DNA of 64,000 nt from Papaver somniferum (Eukaryota; Streptophyta; Magnoliopsida; Ranunculales; Papaveraceae), in the NCBI RefSeq assembly GCF_003573695.1, contig NC_039364.1, forward strand, positions 232,369,656 to 232,433,655, in the 5' to 3' direction. Shown here piece after piece: positions 12,222 through 22,359 of this stretch. Both the position numbers and the translations under genes were made by a program. Every line of letters begins with the position of its first letter. Position 1 is the stretch's first letter. The notes under the pieces were generated by a model. It ran no database searches, was not told where the DNA came from, and saw nothing but the letters and a program-made list of their open reading frames with translations.

Positions 12222-13541
12222 ATGGACAGAGGTGTTATCTCTATTAACGTACCACCATTCTTTGATGGCTCAAACTACTTATGGTGGAAAATTGCTATGC
12301 GAGCTTTTCTTCAAGTACGTGATTTTCAATCATGGGTATATGTAGTTAATGGATATGATGCTCCCGTTGTGGCAATAGGTAACGCTACTGTTCCAAAGAA
12401 TATTGGTGAATACGATGTTGCTGAGATACTTGTTGCAAAGAAAAACTCCAACGGTTTGAATGCCATCATACATGCCATTACCCCAAATCTTCAGCACCAT
12501 GTGTCAAATTGCACTAGGTCTAGAGATGCGTGGGATATCATAGAGACCGTATTCGAAGGAAATACCAATGAAAAGGAAGCCAGGCTTCAAAACCTAAATT
12601 CCGATTGGGAAAACATTTGTATGGCAGATGAAGATTCATTTGATGAGTTTAATCACAAAGTGTCTGAAATTGTTAATGCATCTTTTGCATTGGGTAAGAC
12701 TATTCCTGAAAAGGACATTGTGATGAAAATTCTCAAATCGCTGCCATCTAGATACGATTCTAAGAAGCATGCCATCGTTGAGGGAAATAACCTTGATACC
12801 CTCTCCAGAAATACCTTGGTTGGGAAGCTAAAGATCTTTGATCATGAACACTCGTCCAAATCCAAGGATGTGGCGTTCAAAGCACTAAAAGATACAAAAT
12901 TACTTGATAAAAGTAAAAATGTTTATATCTCTGAAGATGATCACTCTGAGACAGATTCATCATATGAAGATCTTGACAAATTAGTCTCGATGATCACAAG
13001 ACAGTTTAGGGATCTTCTGTTGAAGAGAAGTAAACGGTTCTCCAGAGATAAGCCAAAGGCATCAGTCAAACCTCATAATCGTATTCCTCGTAAAAACAGG
13101 GATGTTGATGAAACTGATGACGAGGATATGCCTCAGTGCTTTAAGTGTAAGGGTTTTGGTCATTTTGCAAACGAATGTCCAAATCGTAGAAAATACACTG
13201 GGAACAAAGGTCTTGCTGTGACACTTGGTGAGATGTCTGACAATTATGATTCTGATGAAGGCAAAAAATCAAGTGTTGCTCTTATATGTGAAAATATTGA
13301 TTTTGATAATTGTAGCAATACATACATCAATCTTGATAATCTTTTAGAAGAGAACCCAATCAAGATGGAAGAATCAATTGACCCTTCTTTTGGAAACTCT
13401 ATGTTTAATGTTTCAGGATCTACCTTGTGCCTAGCAGCTTGCACTTCACAGACGCCTGAATCATCTTATGCGTTGACATGCTCCTATTATTCTCTCAAGG
13501 GTCATGAACTTTCAAAGTGTTCAAGTACAAACACAAGATGA
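12222..13541 (+). CDS. gag: Gag, N-terminal half, SIRE/Maximus type (e2)
   Basis: A 439-codon open frame from the first ATG after the leader. Residues 1-40 (ISINVPP, FDGSNYLWWK, AFLQ) and the helical region to about residue 200 match the UBN2 capsid-like domain of plant Copia Gag. An acidic/basic linker follows, then a CCHC zinc knuckle near residue 305 (CFKCKGFGHFANEC, CX2CX4HX4C) and a KGLAVTL block like that of SIRE Gag. Gag would form the particle and bind element RNA in the cytoplasm. There is no protease or pol downstream. The frame ends in a second, degenerate knuckle (CSYY, GHELSKC), where a frame change occurs. It is the most intact ORF in the window and may be functional. Confidence 0.9.
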   Translation: MDRGVISINVPPFFDGSNYLWWKIAMRAFLQVRDFQSWVYVVNGYDAPVVAIGNATVPKNIGEYDVAEILVAKKNSNGLNAIIHAITPNLQHHVSNCTRSRDAWDIIETVFEGNTNEKEARLQNLNSDWENICMADEDSFDEFNHKVSEIVNASFALGKTIPEKDIVMKILKSLPSRYDSKKHAIVEGNNLDTLSRNTLVGKLKIFDHEHSSKSKDVAFKALKDTKLLDKSKNVYISEDDHSETDSSYEDLDKLVSMITRQFRDLLLKRSKRFSRDKPKASVKPHNRIPRKNRDVDETDDEDMPQCFKCKGFGHFANECPNRRKYTGNKGLAVTLGEMSDNYDSDEGKKSSVALICENIDFDNCSNTYINLDNLLEENPIKMEESIDPSFGNSMFNVSGSTLCLAACTSQTPESSYALTCSYYSLKGHELSKCSSTNTR

Positions 13542-13849
13542 GATATGTCAACAAGCTTCATCGAAGAGCAGATCGTCTAGCTACCAAGCTTAAATTAGTG
13601 GATAAAACAGCTGAGGTATGTAAGATCTTATCTTCATCGAAGAAATTAGTTTCCAAAGATATATTTAGACCACTAGAGAAGAAAACATGATCTAAACATA
13701 AGGAAAGGCTGGGATCCATGAATTCCAACCAAAAGGGTCATGGTGGACAAATTTTTTTCACCACAACACAACTTGATTGTGTTGTCATGTGCATCTTGTC
13801 TCATGTGCCTGTTCAAAAGAGACAAAATCTTGCACACCACATGATTTAA
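13520..13849 (+). pseudogene. Shifted continuation of e2 Gag and conserved ORF tail
   Basis: In another frame the coding sense continues past the gag stop (from KYKHKMRYVNKLHRR to PLEKKT, stop at 13688-13690). The same frame then runs on to a stop at 13847-13849 through a segment (GGQIFFTTTQLD) that aligns at DNA level with the ORF tails of e1 and e5. The simplest reading is a 1-nt frameshift plus a nonsense codon in a longer ancestral Gag. A programmed shift is possible, but no slippery heptamer was recognised. Confidence 0.55.
13764..13784 (+). other. Conserved hairpin at end of e2 ORF1
   Basis: Perfect 8-bp stem CAACACAA / TTGTGTTG with a 5-nt loop CTTGA. The same hairpin occurs in e1 (19881-19901, one mismatch) and e5 (55351-55371, perfect) at the same place in the element. 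Function is unknown. Confidence 0.75.
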
Positions 13850-14127
13850 AAATTTAGTTTTGTTTTTAGCTTTGTGTTGTTTGGTTTTTGGAATTCTTCC
13901 ATATCACTGTTGATATTGAAAGGGATCATTTTGCTAAAAGAAGAGGGTTATTATCGGTAATTCTACTCTTTATAGGGTTGCGAGTTGGACATGTACGAAC
14001 CTGTTTAAAGGTTTCGAAACCCTACATTCCTTTTTCCTTCTATGATACTCTTTATATTTTAAGACTGCTTGTTGAGATTGTGAATTCCTCTCACAAAAAC
14101 CGGTTACATAAGGGTACTCCAAGCATC

Positions 14128-14496
14128 ATGTCTTCTGATGGAAAAGATATCAATATGATTGTTAATCCATCAATCACCAAGGAAAAATAGAAATCTCCTT
14201 TGTCTCCAACTTTGAAAAGAAAAAGAAGGAATGTGAGGAAGCCAAGAGCAGTTCCTTCTAATTCTCAGAAGTTTTCTGATGTTCTTGAAGAGTTGAAGCT
14301 GGCAAGAAAAGAGATTCATCAAATAAAGGCATGTGTTTTAATATCGTTAGAAATTCAGAAGGCCCTGGTTCGACATCATCAGCCAAGACGGTTTATTGGT
14401 ATTGACTCTTTCCTCCATGAACCATACGTACCAATGGCTGTTGACGACAAGGAGTTCGGGGACGATAAGGATTTTTTCAAAGATCTTAATGTCTAG
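14128..14496 (+). pseudogene. Small downstream ORF in e2 (env-like position)
   Basis: ATG at 14128 begins a frame (MSSDGKDINM) broken by TAG at 14188-14190, which then continues in frame to 14496. The product would be about 122 residues: a basic KRKRRNVRKPR stretch resembling a nuclear localisation signal, then a heptad-rich helix (VLEELKLARKEIHQIK) and an acidic C-terminus. SIRE elements carry an extra ORF with a coiled coil downstream of pol, and the position fits a C-terminal remnant of it. e4 has an ORF in the same position (50885-51219) with a similar ATGTC start and coiled coil but little sequence identity. Function unknown. Confidence 0.45.
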
Positions 14497-15828
14497 TAAA
14501 ACTTCTTAAGAGAATTTTTATTCTTGTTTTTGTTTAAGAAGGATAACTAGGGTTTGGAATATCCATTATTGTGAGTACACATAGCTATGTCCAACGTTTT
14601 CATCTTGCAATGTTTTTAGATTTATTTATTTAAATTCTAAAGTGATTTGGAAGATGATGTTTGCAGTATTAATCTTTATGGTTTTATTTATTGCAATATG
14701 TGATGGGATATGTGTGTTTGTGTCCGTGAACTACTATTGTCCCATACGTTGTCAAAAGTTATCTCTTTCATATGTCGATATGCATGTATTGATACAAGAT
14801 CGATGAATTTTTGACAAACAAAAGTTAAGCCTATTATGTCAATTATTGTATGTCATTGTGCAAATAGTGATGAAGATAGAATGAATCTTTGTATATTCCA
14901 TAATATTGATCTTCCCTTATCCATATTTTATATAGATACTGTGCGGCTCCATAAGTATTCTTATGTGAGCATTTCCAACTAAACAAATCATAGATTCGTT
15001 TGTGATTAATTTGGTTGTATATTCCGATTAAATTAATTATGGGTTCTCTTGTGATTAGTTTGATTGAGAATTTTTGGATGCAAAATCATTTCCAAAGAAA
15101 TCCATCTTTTCTTTTAAAAGTAAAGTATCTCTTGTTGTTCTTTCGGGAATGACATCAAATGGGGGAGAGTTCTTTTGAACTTGCGCTTAAATTCCATATC
15201 TTTGTGGGGAGTGCGGCTGTGGAATATTTTAGGGGTTATCTTGTATCTTTATAAACTCCTTGATGAATGCATTTAGCTTTGTCTTTATGATTGCATATAA
15301 ACAAGTTGATATGTACTTTTCTTTGGTCTTGAAGCATCTCCGTGGAAATTTTATTAGGATCCCTTTTTTGTATCTTTGCCAATTTTATTGACAAAAGGGG
15401 GAGAATTAATATGTAGTTCACACTACAAATACATATGGTTTACGTGTTTTACGGATCATTATGTAAGAGGGAGTGGTTTTCATGTTGAGATGAAAGTATT
15501 GACTAAGGGGGAATGATACATATCACCATAGTATTGTTGTCAAAGTTGTGATATAAGAACTTTGATACTGTGTAATAATACTATGACATTGTATAACAAT
15601 GATCGAGAACTTTTGTTTTCTCATTGTTATGGCTACGGATATTCAACAACTATGATGCTGAATTGAACATCTATGGAATCATGGGAGTACTTGGAAAAGG
15701 CGAAGTTTTCGAGTAATGTTGAAGCACCAAGGAGGTCAAGCATGTGGACGAGAAGCTACGAAGTTTTATTTATTTTGTAATCCATATGTATTGATAGTTT
15801 TTCCACTAAAATTGACAAAAGGGGAGAT
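14497..15828 (+). other. e2 3' non-coding tail and polypurine tract
   Basis: Shared non-coding block of the family, beginning about ACTTCTTAAGAG and AAGGATAACTAGGG and continuing through GTCGATATGCATGT-like and GGGGGAGAATTAAT-like blocks. No ORF is supported. It ends in TTGACAAAAGGGGAGAT, the polypurine tract that primes plus-strand synthesis, abutting the 3' LTR at 15829. Copies are in e1 (20830-22359), e4 (51250-51410) and e5 (55670-57995). Confidence 0.75.
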
Positions 15829-18328
15829 TGTTAGAGCATTGCTCGGTCGAAATCGCATGCGTTGCTATCTCAAGCATGTTTGTCAAGTTTAGTTGTCAAA
15901 ACTATATGTCTTGATTTCTAGACTGATTATAGCTAAGTCTCGGTTTAGGACAGTTTAGTGTAGTTGAGCCCCAGACTCCATGGCGATCATCTTACGAAGA
16001 CGAAGAACTACTCAAGGAACCAGTGGAACTTCATCCGAATAAAAGGTATGTGGATACTTGAACTTATCGATCACTCAAAAGTCTATATACTATATCTCCT
16101 ACTCTTGAGACAAAGTCGTATAAGTATGATAGTTTTCATACATACACATTTGCTATTTCGAGCCGAGTTTACTCGCCTATCTTTTTCTCGAAATATGTAT
16201 TGGTAAGATTTCTCTTTAACCATTTTTCATCTTAACCCGTGACGAAAGTCATGATGACGTTTCAATCTTGAAAATAGCTTTGATGACGATAGTAGTGAAT
16301 AACGATTGTTATAACATTATAAAAGAATGTTTCAATGATTGAAATGTAGAGTTGAGATTACGTAACCACCTATGGATATAAGCATATATAGTGTGTTTGC
16401 ACATTAGTGTATAAATCCATGTGCGATAAACCAAGTGTGTGCATACGGTATTGGTGACAGGTTGGGTACGCGTACCAGCGTGTGCATATGTGTGCATAGT
16501 GTGTGAAGGAGACAGGTTGGGTACGCGTACCAGCGGAAGTTTTCGAACCGAAAATTTCTGCTGAGTTTGTAAGTGTGCAAACTTGTTAAGCCAGTCACCT
16601 TGGGTACGCATACCCGTAGGTGTACCCACGGAAGTTTTCGACCGAAAATTTATGCTTAGTTTCTAAACTCAAATCCGGTAGCTGTGGTACACGTACCCGT
16701 ACGCGTACCCAAGCTGGTTATATTTCTCAAATCGGAAGTTCATGAACTTAAACAATAAATCAATAAGGAATGCAATCTTTGCAAACCATGGATATATTGT
16801 TCATGAATTGATTCAAGTGAATCAAACTGATTTTTTTTCAATTGTGTCTATTCATAAAGACCTAAACAATTGAACAACTCTTCAACTAGTTCTTATGAGT
16901 CATTTGAACTAGTTATCTAAAGAAGATGAATATGGTTAATATGGAAGTACTCATATGTCTAACCATTGGTTAACCATTTGTGAACCAACTAAGTGTACAC
17001 GTTTAGGTACGGTTACTCAAACCCAAATGAAATACATTTCATTTGTGTGTGACAAGCTAAGTATCGATCTAACGATTGAAAGATATTAGCTTGGTTAAAT
17101 CAGGTTTTGCATCTAACGATGAATATTGAATGCTTTGTTACCAAGGTAACTTGGATTGCAAACCCTGATTTGAAAACTATATAAAAGAGACATCTAGCAA
17201 CTGGAAAAACTAATCCACACACCTCCTGTGTGATACTAGTTGGTTTTGCTAGAGTCAATTCTCCTTTAACCTTAGGTTTCTTCTCGAGACCCTGTAGGTT
17301 AACGACTGAAAGACTTCATTGGGGTTGTGAAGCCAGGCCAAATTACTTCTCTTGTAGTTGAGCGATCTGATCTTGCCATTTTCTATCATACGAGTTCAAT
17401 TGAATAATTGACTTGAGATTATATCTCTGATATTTCATGATAAAAAGAAATCACAAACATCTTCGTCTCATCGTTTGTGAGTCCACAATATATAGTTTCG
17501 CTACCATACGATTTAGATTATTGTGAAGTGATTGATAATTCTAGGCTATTCTTAGGGAATATAAGTCCGGGTTATCAATTGGTTCTTGTTCACCTTGATT
17601 TATCAAAAGACGGAACAAAACTCTTAGGTTTATCTGTGGGAGACAGATTTATCTATCATCGTAGACTTTTCTGTGTGATACAAATTTGTTTATTAAAGTC
17701 TTCGACTTTGGGTCGTAGAAACTCTTGGTTGTGGGTGAGATATGCTAAGGGAATCAAGTGCGTAGCATCCTGTTGGGATCAGAGACATAAGGAGCGCAAT
17801 TGTACCTTGAATCAGTGTAATATTGATTATGGTTCAACTACAATCCATACTGAAGTTAGTTTGTAGTAGGATAGTGTCTGTAGCGGCTTAATACAGCGTG
17901 GTGTTCAATCTGGACAAGGTCCCGGGGTTTTTCTGCATTTGCGGTTTCCTCGTTAACAAAATTTCTTGTGTCTATGTTATTTCTATTCCGCATTATATTT
18001 TGTTATATAATTGAAATATCACGGGTTGTGCGTTAGGATCAATCAATTAGAATATCCAACCTTTGGTTATTGATTTAAATTGATTGACACTTGGATATTG
18101 GTCTTAGGTACCATCCAAGTTTATCTCTTTAGTATTTGATAAAGACTCGGAGATTTCCATTTACTTGAGTAAAGATCAAATCGAGAGATTGAGATATTAT
18201 CTCTTTGATATACTTTTATATAGATTGAGTCTGACTGTATAGTTGATTCTCTAGAAAGTATATTGGAGTTAATCCATACAGATTGCTAATCGAAATATTG
18301 GGTTAGGTTGTTAGACCCCGCTTTTTCA
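15829..18328 (+). repeat. e2 3' LTR
   Basis: 2500 bp. It carries the same U3 palindromes (GTACGCGTAC at 16466, 16521 and 16699) and dyads (16540-16554, 16635-16648) as the 5' LTR, a TATA box at 17178 and the terminus CTTTTTCA. An uninterrupted 129-codon ORF at 17477-17866 lies in R/U5 but is broken in the other LTR copies, so I do not call it a gene. Confidence 0.92.
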
Positions 18329-18333
18329 CTAGG

Positions 18334-19113
18334 TTGTTCTTCGGGAATATAAGTCTGGTTTATCAATTGGTTCCTGTTTACCTTGATTTATCAAAATACG
18401 GAACAAAAACACTTGGGTATTTCTGAGGGAGACATATTTATTCAATCCTATAAACTTTTCTGTGTGAGACATATTTGTTTATCAAGTCTTCGACTTTGGG
18501 TCGTAGCAACTCTTAGTTGTGGGTGAGATCATCTAAGGGAATCAAGTGTGTAGTATCATGCTGGGATCATAGACGTAAGGAGCGCAACTGTACCTTGAAT
18601 CAGTGTGAGATTGATTAAGGTTCAACTATAGTCCAGTCCGAAGTTAATTGGTAGTAGGATAGTGTCTGTAGAGGCTTATTACAGTGTGGTGTTCAATCTG
18701 GACTAGGTCCCGGGGTTTTCTGCATTTGCGGTTTCCTCGTTAACAAAATTCTGGTGTCTGTGTTATTTATTTTCCGCATTATATTTTGTTATATAATTGA
18801 AATATCACAGGTTTTGTGTTAAGATCAATAAATTAGAATATTCAACCTTTGGTTGTTGATTTACATTGATTGACACTTGAACGTTGGTCTTTGGTACCGT
18901 TCAAGTAATTCCTCTTATATTTAATCGGGCTCGCAGATTTCTATTTGATGATTGCGGATTGAATTAAGAGTTAGAGATATTAAACTCTTTGATATACTTT
19001 ATTCTAGATTGAGTCTGACTGTCTATTTGATTCTCTGGAAAGTTTATTGAAGTAAATCCTCTCAGATTACCAAACGAATTGTTGGGTGTGGTTGTTAGAC
19101 CCCCGCTTTATCA
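18334..19113 (+). repeat. e1 5' LTR, part 3 (U5)
   Basis: Resumes exactly where 9542 left off (TTGTTCTTCGGGAATATAAG) and ends CGCTTTATCA at 19113, followed by a PBS. The preceding CTAGG at 18329-18333 is the right copy of the e2 target duplication. Confidence 0.88.
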
Positions 19114-19115
19114 AT

Positions 19116-19127
19116 TGGTATCAGAAC
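19116..19127 (+). other. Primer-binding site of e1
   Basis: TGGTATCAGAAC matches the initiator-Met PBS at 11 of 12 positions and stands two bases after the LTR end. Confidence 0.8.
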
Positions 19128-19179
19128 AGGCAAACACGTTTATGACCTTACAAGTCAGTGTTTGTAGCGATCTGACTCT

Positions 19180-20013
19180 ATGGACAGTTGTGTTATCTCA
19201 ATAAATGCACCACCAGATCCAGGGATTTCAGAATTCTCTTCCATGACTGATTTAATAAAATATGTAGAACAAATTCTATCTAAACCTCCACCAGGTTTAA
19301 AATCCTTTGACGTGTTTTCAGGACTTGAAAAGAAGCTTGAGAGCTTATCTCTTGATGTTGAGTTATACCTCCAGAAAGAGCAAGAATCTCTTGATAAGCT
19401 AAATCAAGTTATGATGAATAATATTCATGTTGAGGTTAATATTGATCTTGATTTACTAATTAGTAAGAGCAATGTTCATTCTCTGGGTAATTCATTTGGT
19501 TGTGACAAACTAAACGAATTACAAGAGGAGTTTAAATCTCAGTCTTCAGACTGCATCACCTTAAAGCATAAATCGATTCATTGCTCAATTCCTGATACTT
19601 CCTATCAAGATAGTAGTATTGTCTTCTTTTATGAAGAAGCTAGGACGTCTCTTTTTATCAAAAGAGTTTCCCTTCGTAGTACTAAAAGCTATCTGCAGAA
19701 ACTGTTTTTTATAAGTTGGAAAACAAAAAATCAGAAACACAAATCTTTTTGGGTTCTCTTGAATTTCTTTGATAGACTTATAAAAACAGTTCCATGGGTG
19801 TTTCTCAACACTACAAGATGTAAGAGTTGCTGGAAAGAAACTCTCTCTTGGTGCCATGGTGAGCAAGACATTGTTCACCTCAACACAACTTGATCGTGTT
19901 GGAAGTGCATCCTCACACAAAAATGCCCTGTTATGTATACGGTGAGGGAAGCACAAGAATTGGGGCACACATGTTATGTTGGGTATGATTTTGAATGTTT
20001 GGTAACGTTGTAG
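19180..20013 (+). pseudogene. e1 ORF1: SIRE head and tail around an unrecognised coiled-coil body
   Basis: ATG at 19180 opens 237 codons to a TGA at 19891-19893; the same frame then continues 40 codons to TAG at 20011-20013. The first 12 residues (MDSCVISINAPP) match e2 Gag. The remaining body has no UBN2 domain or zinc knuckle; residues about 15-90 are heptad-rich (LEKKLESLSLDVELYLQKEQ). The C-terminal block (GEQDIVHLNTT, then CILTQKCPVMYTVREAQ) matches the e5 ORF tail. The TGA falls inside the conserved hairpin where e5 has TTA, so it is probably a mutation. It could be a diverged Gag segment or a captured sequence; I cannot assign a function. Confidence 0.55.
19881..19901 (+). other. Conserved hairpin at end of e1 ORF1
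   Basis: CAACACAA / TCGTGTTG around CTTGA; seven of eight pairs hold. Same position as in e2 and e5. Confidence 0.7.
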
Positions 20014-20184
20014 AATTCGATCAGATTCTTCTAAAAAGGTATGTCTAAACTTGAGAAAGTTTTATGATGATCTATGTACCTTGTGTATCGTTCATGCCTA
20101 CCTAACTTGATTTGTGTTTAAGGTTCTTAAATGTTCCGGTTTGAAAATAGTTGTTCGGGATGTTTTGGCCTTCATGGTACACTT

Positions 20185-20303
20185 CAGGTATGCATACCAG
20201 TTTGCATACCAGTTTACAAATGAGTTTTTGTAATAAAATCCAGGGAAATTCTTTTGCATACCAGTTTGCATTCTGAAAATCCGTTTGCATACCTGTATGC
20301 ATA
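20185..20303 (+). repeat. Array of TGCATACC motifs inside e1
   Basis: Five or six copies of TTTGCATACC or TATGCATACC variants, including GGTATGCATACC, occur here. They resemble the U3 motif arrays of the family LTRs (for example in e4) but lie in internal sequence. Confidence 0.6.
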
Positions 20304-21340
20304 CTTTCATGTAGACGTCGATATTCGGTAGACCTTTTTTGGTCGTATCTTCTTCGTCTGAACTCGGAATGACCTCATTTTTTTTGAATTATCTTCCTTT
20401 TTGAATTCTCTTCAAAATCGAAATGAGAATTATTTAATTTGGATGAGTTAAGATTGGTCTTTGTCCCTTCTCTTGTTTATGAGTGTTTTTCTCCGTTTGT
20501 CGCACTTGTTCCACTTTTCTTGGATTTGGGCACTTGGATTCTTGGAGTAATACTCTTCTAAGATCATTTGTAGCTATTACAAGAATGTTGTTGGTGAATC
20601 ACAAAGAAGGAAGTTCAAGAATGAACAGTAGTACGCATTTCTATGGGATTCTTGAATGCTCACAATCATCTTTTGTGAACTATGGTGCATGGTCATTATT
20701 GACTTTGTATGTTCCTCTTTGTTGAGAGAATCTTTTTATACGCCTTTGGTAGCTATTCTTAGTGTAAATACGCGCGAAAAAGATTGATTCTACCCTCTAA
20801 GTACAAATCATCTTATATGTGCATTACGAGTTTTTCTTCTTGTCTAGGAAACTTCTTATGAGAATATTATTCTTTTGTTTTTTAAGAAGGATAACTAGGG
20901 TTTGGAATAACCATTATTGTGAGTACATATAACTATGTCCAACGATTTTCATCTTCAAGGTTTTTAGATTTATTTATTTAAACTCTAAGTTTTTTGGAAG
21001 ATGATTTTTGCAATTTTAATCTTTATGATTTTTTATATTGCAAATTGTTATGGGATATTTTGTTTACATCCGTGAACCTGTGACTATCCCATACTTGGTC
21101 AAAAGTTATCTCTATTATGTCGGTATGAAAGTATTGATAGAAGAGAGAATGAACTTTTGACATTACAAAAGTCAAAGCCTTTTATGTCATTATTTGATGG
21201 AAGAAAGGATAAAGCTTTTATTTATAAGGATCACGTCTATTACATGTCATTGTGAAAATAGTGATGAAAAATAGAATGAATCCTTGTCTATTCCGCAGTA
21301 TTGGTCAATCTATGATCCACATTTTCGTGCATATATTGTG

Positions 21341-21580
21341 TTGCTCCATAAGTTTTCTTATGTTTGAGCATGACCAATTGAATTGATCATTCTTTTATGG
21401 TCAGTTTAGGTTTTGCTCCGTAAGTTCTCTTATGACGAGCATGACCAATTGAATTGATCACTTTCTTGTGGTTAATTTAGTTGTGTAAAATCCGATTGAA
21501 TTAATCATGGGTTTTCTTGTGGTTAATTTAGTTGTGCATTTCGATTGGATTAATCATGGATTCTCTTGTGGTTAATTCAA
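21341..21580 (+). repeat. Two tandem repeats in e1 3' tail
   Basis: A roughly 72-bp period repeat (TTGCTCCATAAG at 21341 and TTGCTCCGTAAG at 21413), then a 49-51-bp repeat (GTGGTTAATTTAGTTGTG at 21468, 21519 and partly 21568). Related single units occur in e2 (near 14945) and e5 (near 56220-56400). Confidence 0.75.
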
Positions 21581-22359
21581 CTTTGGATTCAAGTTCATGT
21601 TTTCATGTTATTTGGTTTTGTCCAAAGAAATCCTTCTTTTCTTGTGAAAGTAAGGTCGCCTTTGTTGTTCTTTTGGGAATGACCTTTTATAGGGGAGAGT
21701 TCTTTTTGAACTTGTGCTTAATTTCCAAATCTTTGTGGGGAGTGCGGCTGTGGAATATTATAGGGGTTATCTTGTATCTTTATAAACTCCTTTATGAATG
21801 CATTTAGCTTTGGATTTATGATGGTATCTAAATAAGTTGATATGGTATTCTCTTTTGGTCATGAAGTATCTCTATGAAGATTTCATGAGGATCCCACTAG
21901 TTTTCGTACCTTTGCCAATTTATAATAGCAAAAAGGGGGAGAATTAATGTGTAGTGTGATACTACAAATACATATGGTTTACGGATCATTATGTAAGGGG
22001 GAGTGGTTTTCATGTTGAGATGAAGTATTGACTAAGGGGAAGTGATACATATCACCATAGTATTGTTGTTAAAGTTGTGATACAATTGAACTTTGATGTT
22101 GTGTGATAATACTATGACACTATATAACAATGATTTAGAGCACTTTGTTTTCTCATTGTTATCGCTACAGATATTCAACAACTATGATGCTGAACTTACA
22201 ACCTTTAGGATCATGGAGTACTTGGAAGTGACAAAGATTTCGAGTCGCGTTGAAGATTCCAAGGAAATAAAGCATTTGGATGAGAAGCTACAATTTTTAT
22301 TTATTTTTTAATCCATATGTATTGATAGTTTTTTCATTAAAATTGACAAAGGGGGAGAT

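Larger units (their letters stand above)
9543..18328 (+). mobile_element. Complete SIRE-like non-autonomous element e2 (8786 bp)
   Basis: LTRs 9543-11998 and 15829-18328 both start TGTTAGAGCATTGCTCGG and end CTTTTTCA. The element is flanked by a perfect 5-bp target duplication CTAGG (9538-9542, 18329-18333), and the e1 LTR continues on both sides. PBS is at 12001 and a polypurine tract (AAAAGGGGAGA) at 15817-15827. The internal 3.8 kb encodes an N-terminal Gag and a small downstream ORF but no protease, integrase, RT or RNase H. A non-autonomous gag-bearing element of this kind is known in plants as TR-GAG; it would need pol from a partner. Confidence 0.9.
20014..22359 (+). other. e1 internal 3' non-coding tail
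   Basis: The AAAAAGGTATGTC block after the ORF resembles a splice donor and recurs in e5 (about 55485). An 80-codon open stretch at 20483-20725 lies where e2 and e4 have their second ORF but shows no shared motif. From about 20830 the shared family tail follows, with tandem repeats (listed separately). It ends in the polypurine tract AAAGGGGGAGAT before 22360. Confidence 0.65.

Noticed and set aside
13514..13541. Programmed frameshift at the end of e2 Gag
   Set aside because: No slippery heptamer was recognised, and a nonsense codon follows in the new frame; a simple indel is more likely.
17477..17866. 129-codon ORF in the e2 3' LTR R/U5 region
   Set aside because: The aligned region in the e1, e4, e5 and solo LTRs is broken into short frames by stops and indels (for example 24050-24271, 36906-37121, 49788-49997), so openness is probably chance.
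9543..18328. Possibility that e2 LTRs belong to e1 as a tandem element
   Set aside because: The exact CTAGG duplication and resumption of the e1 LTR at 18334 show a clean nested insertion.
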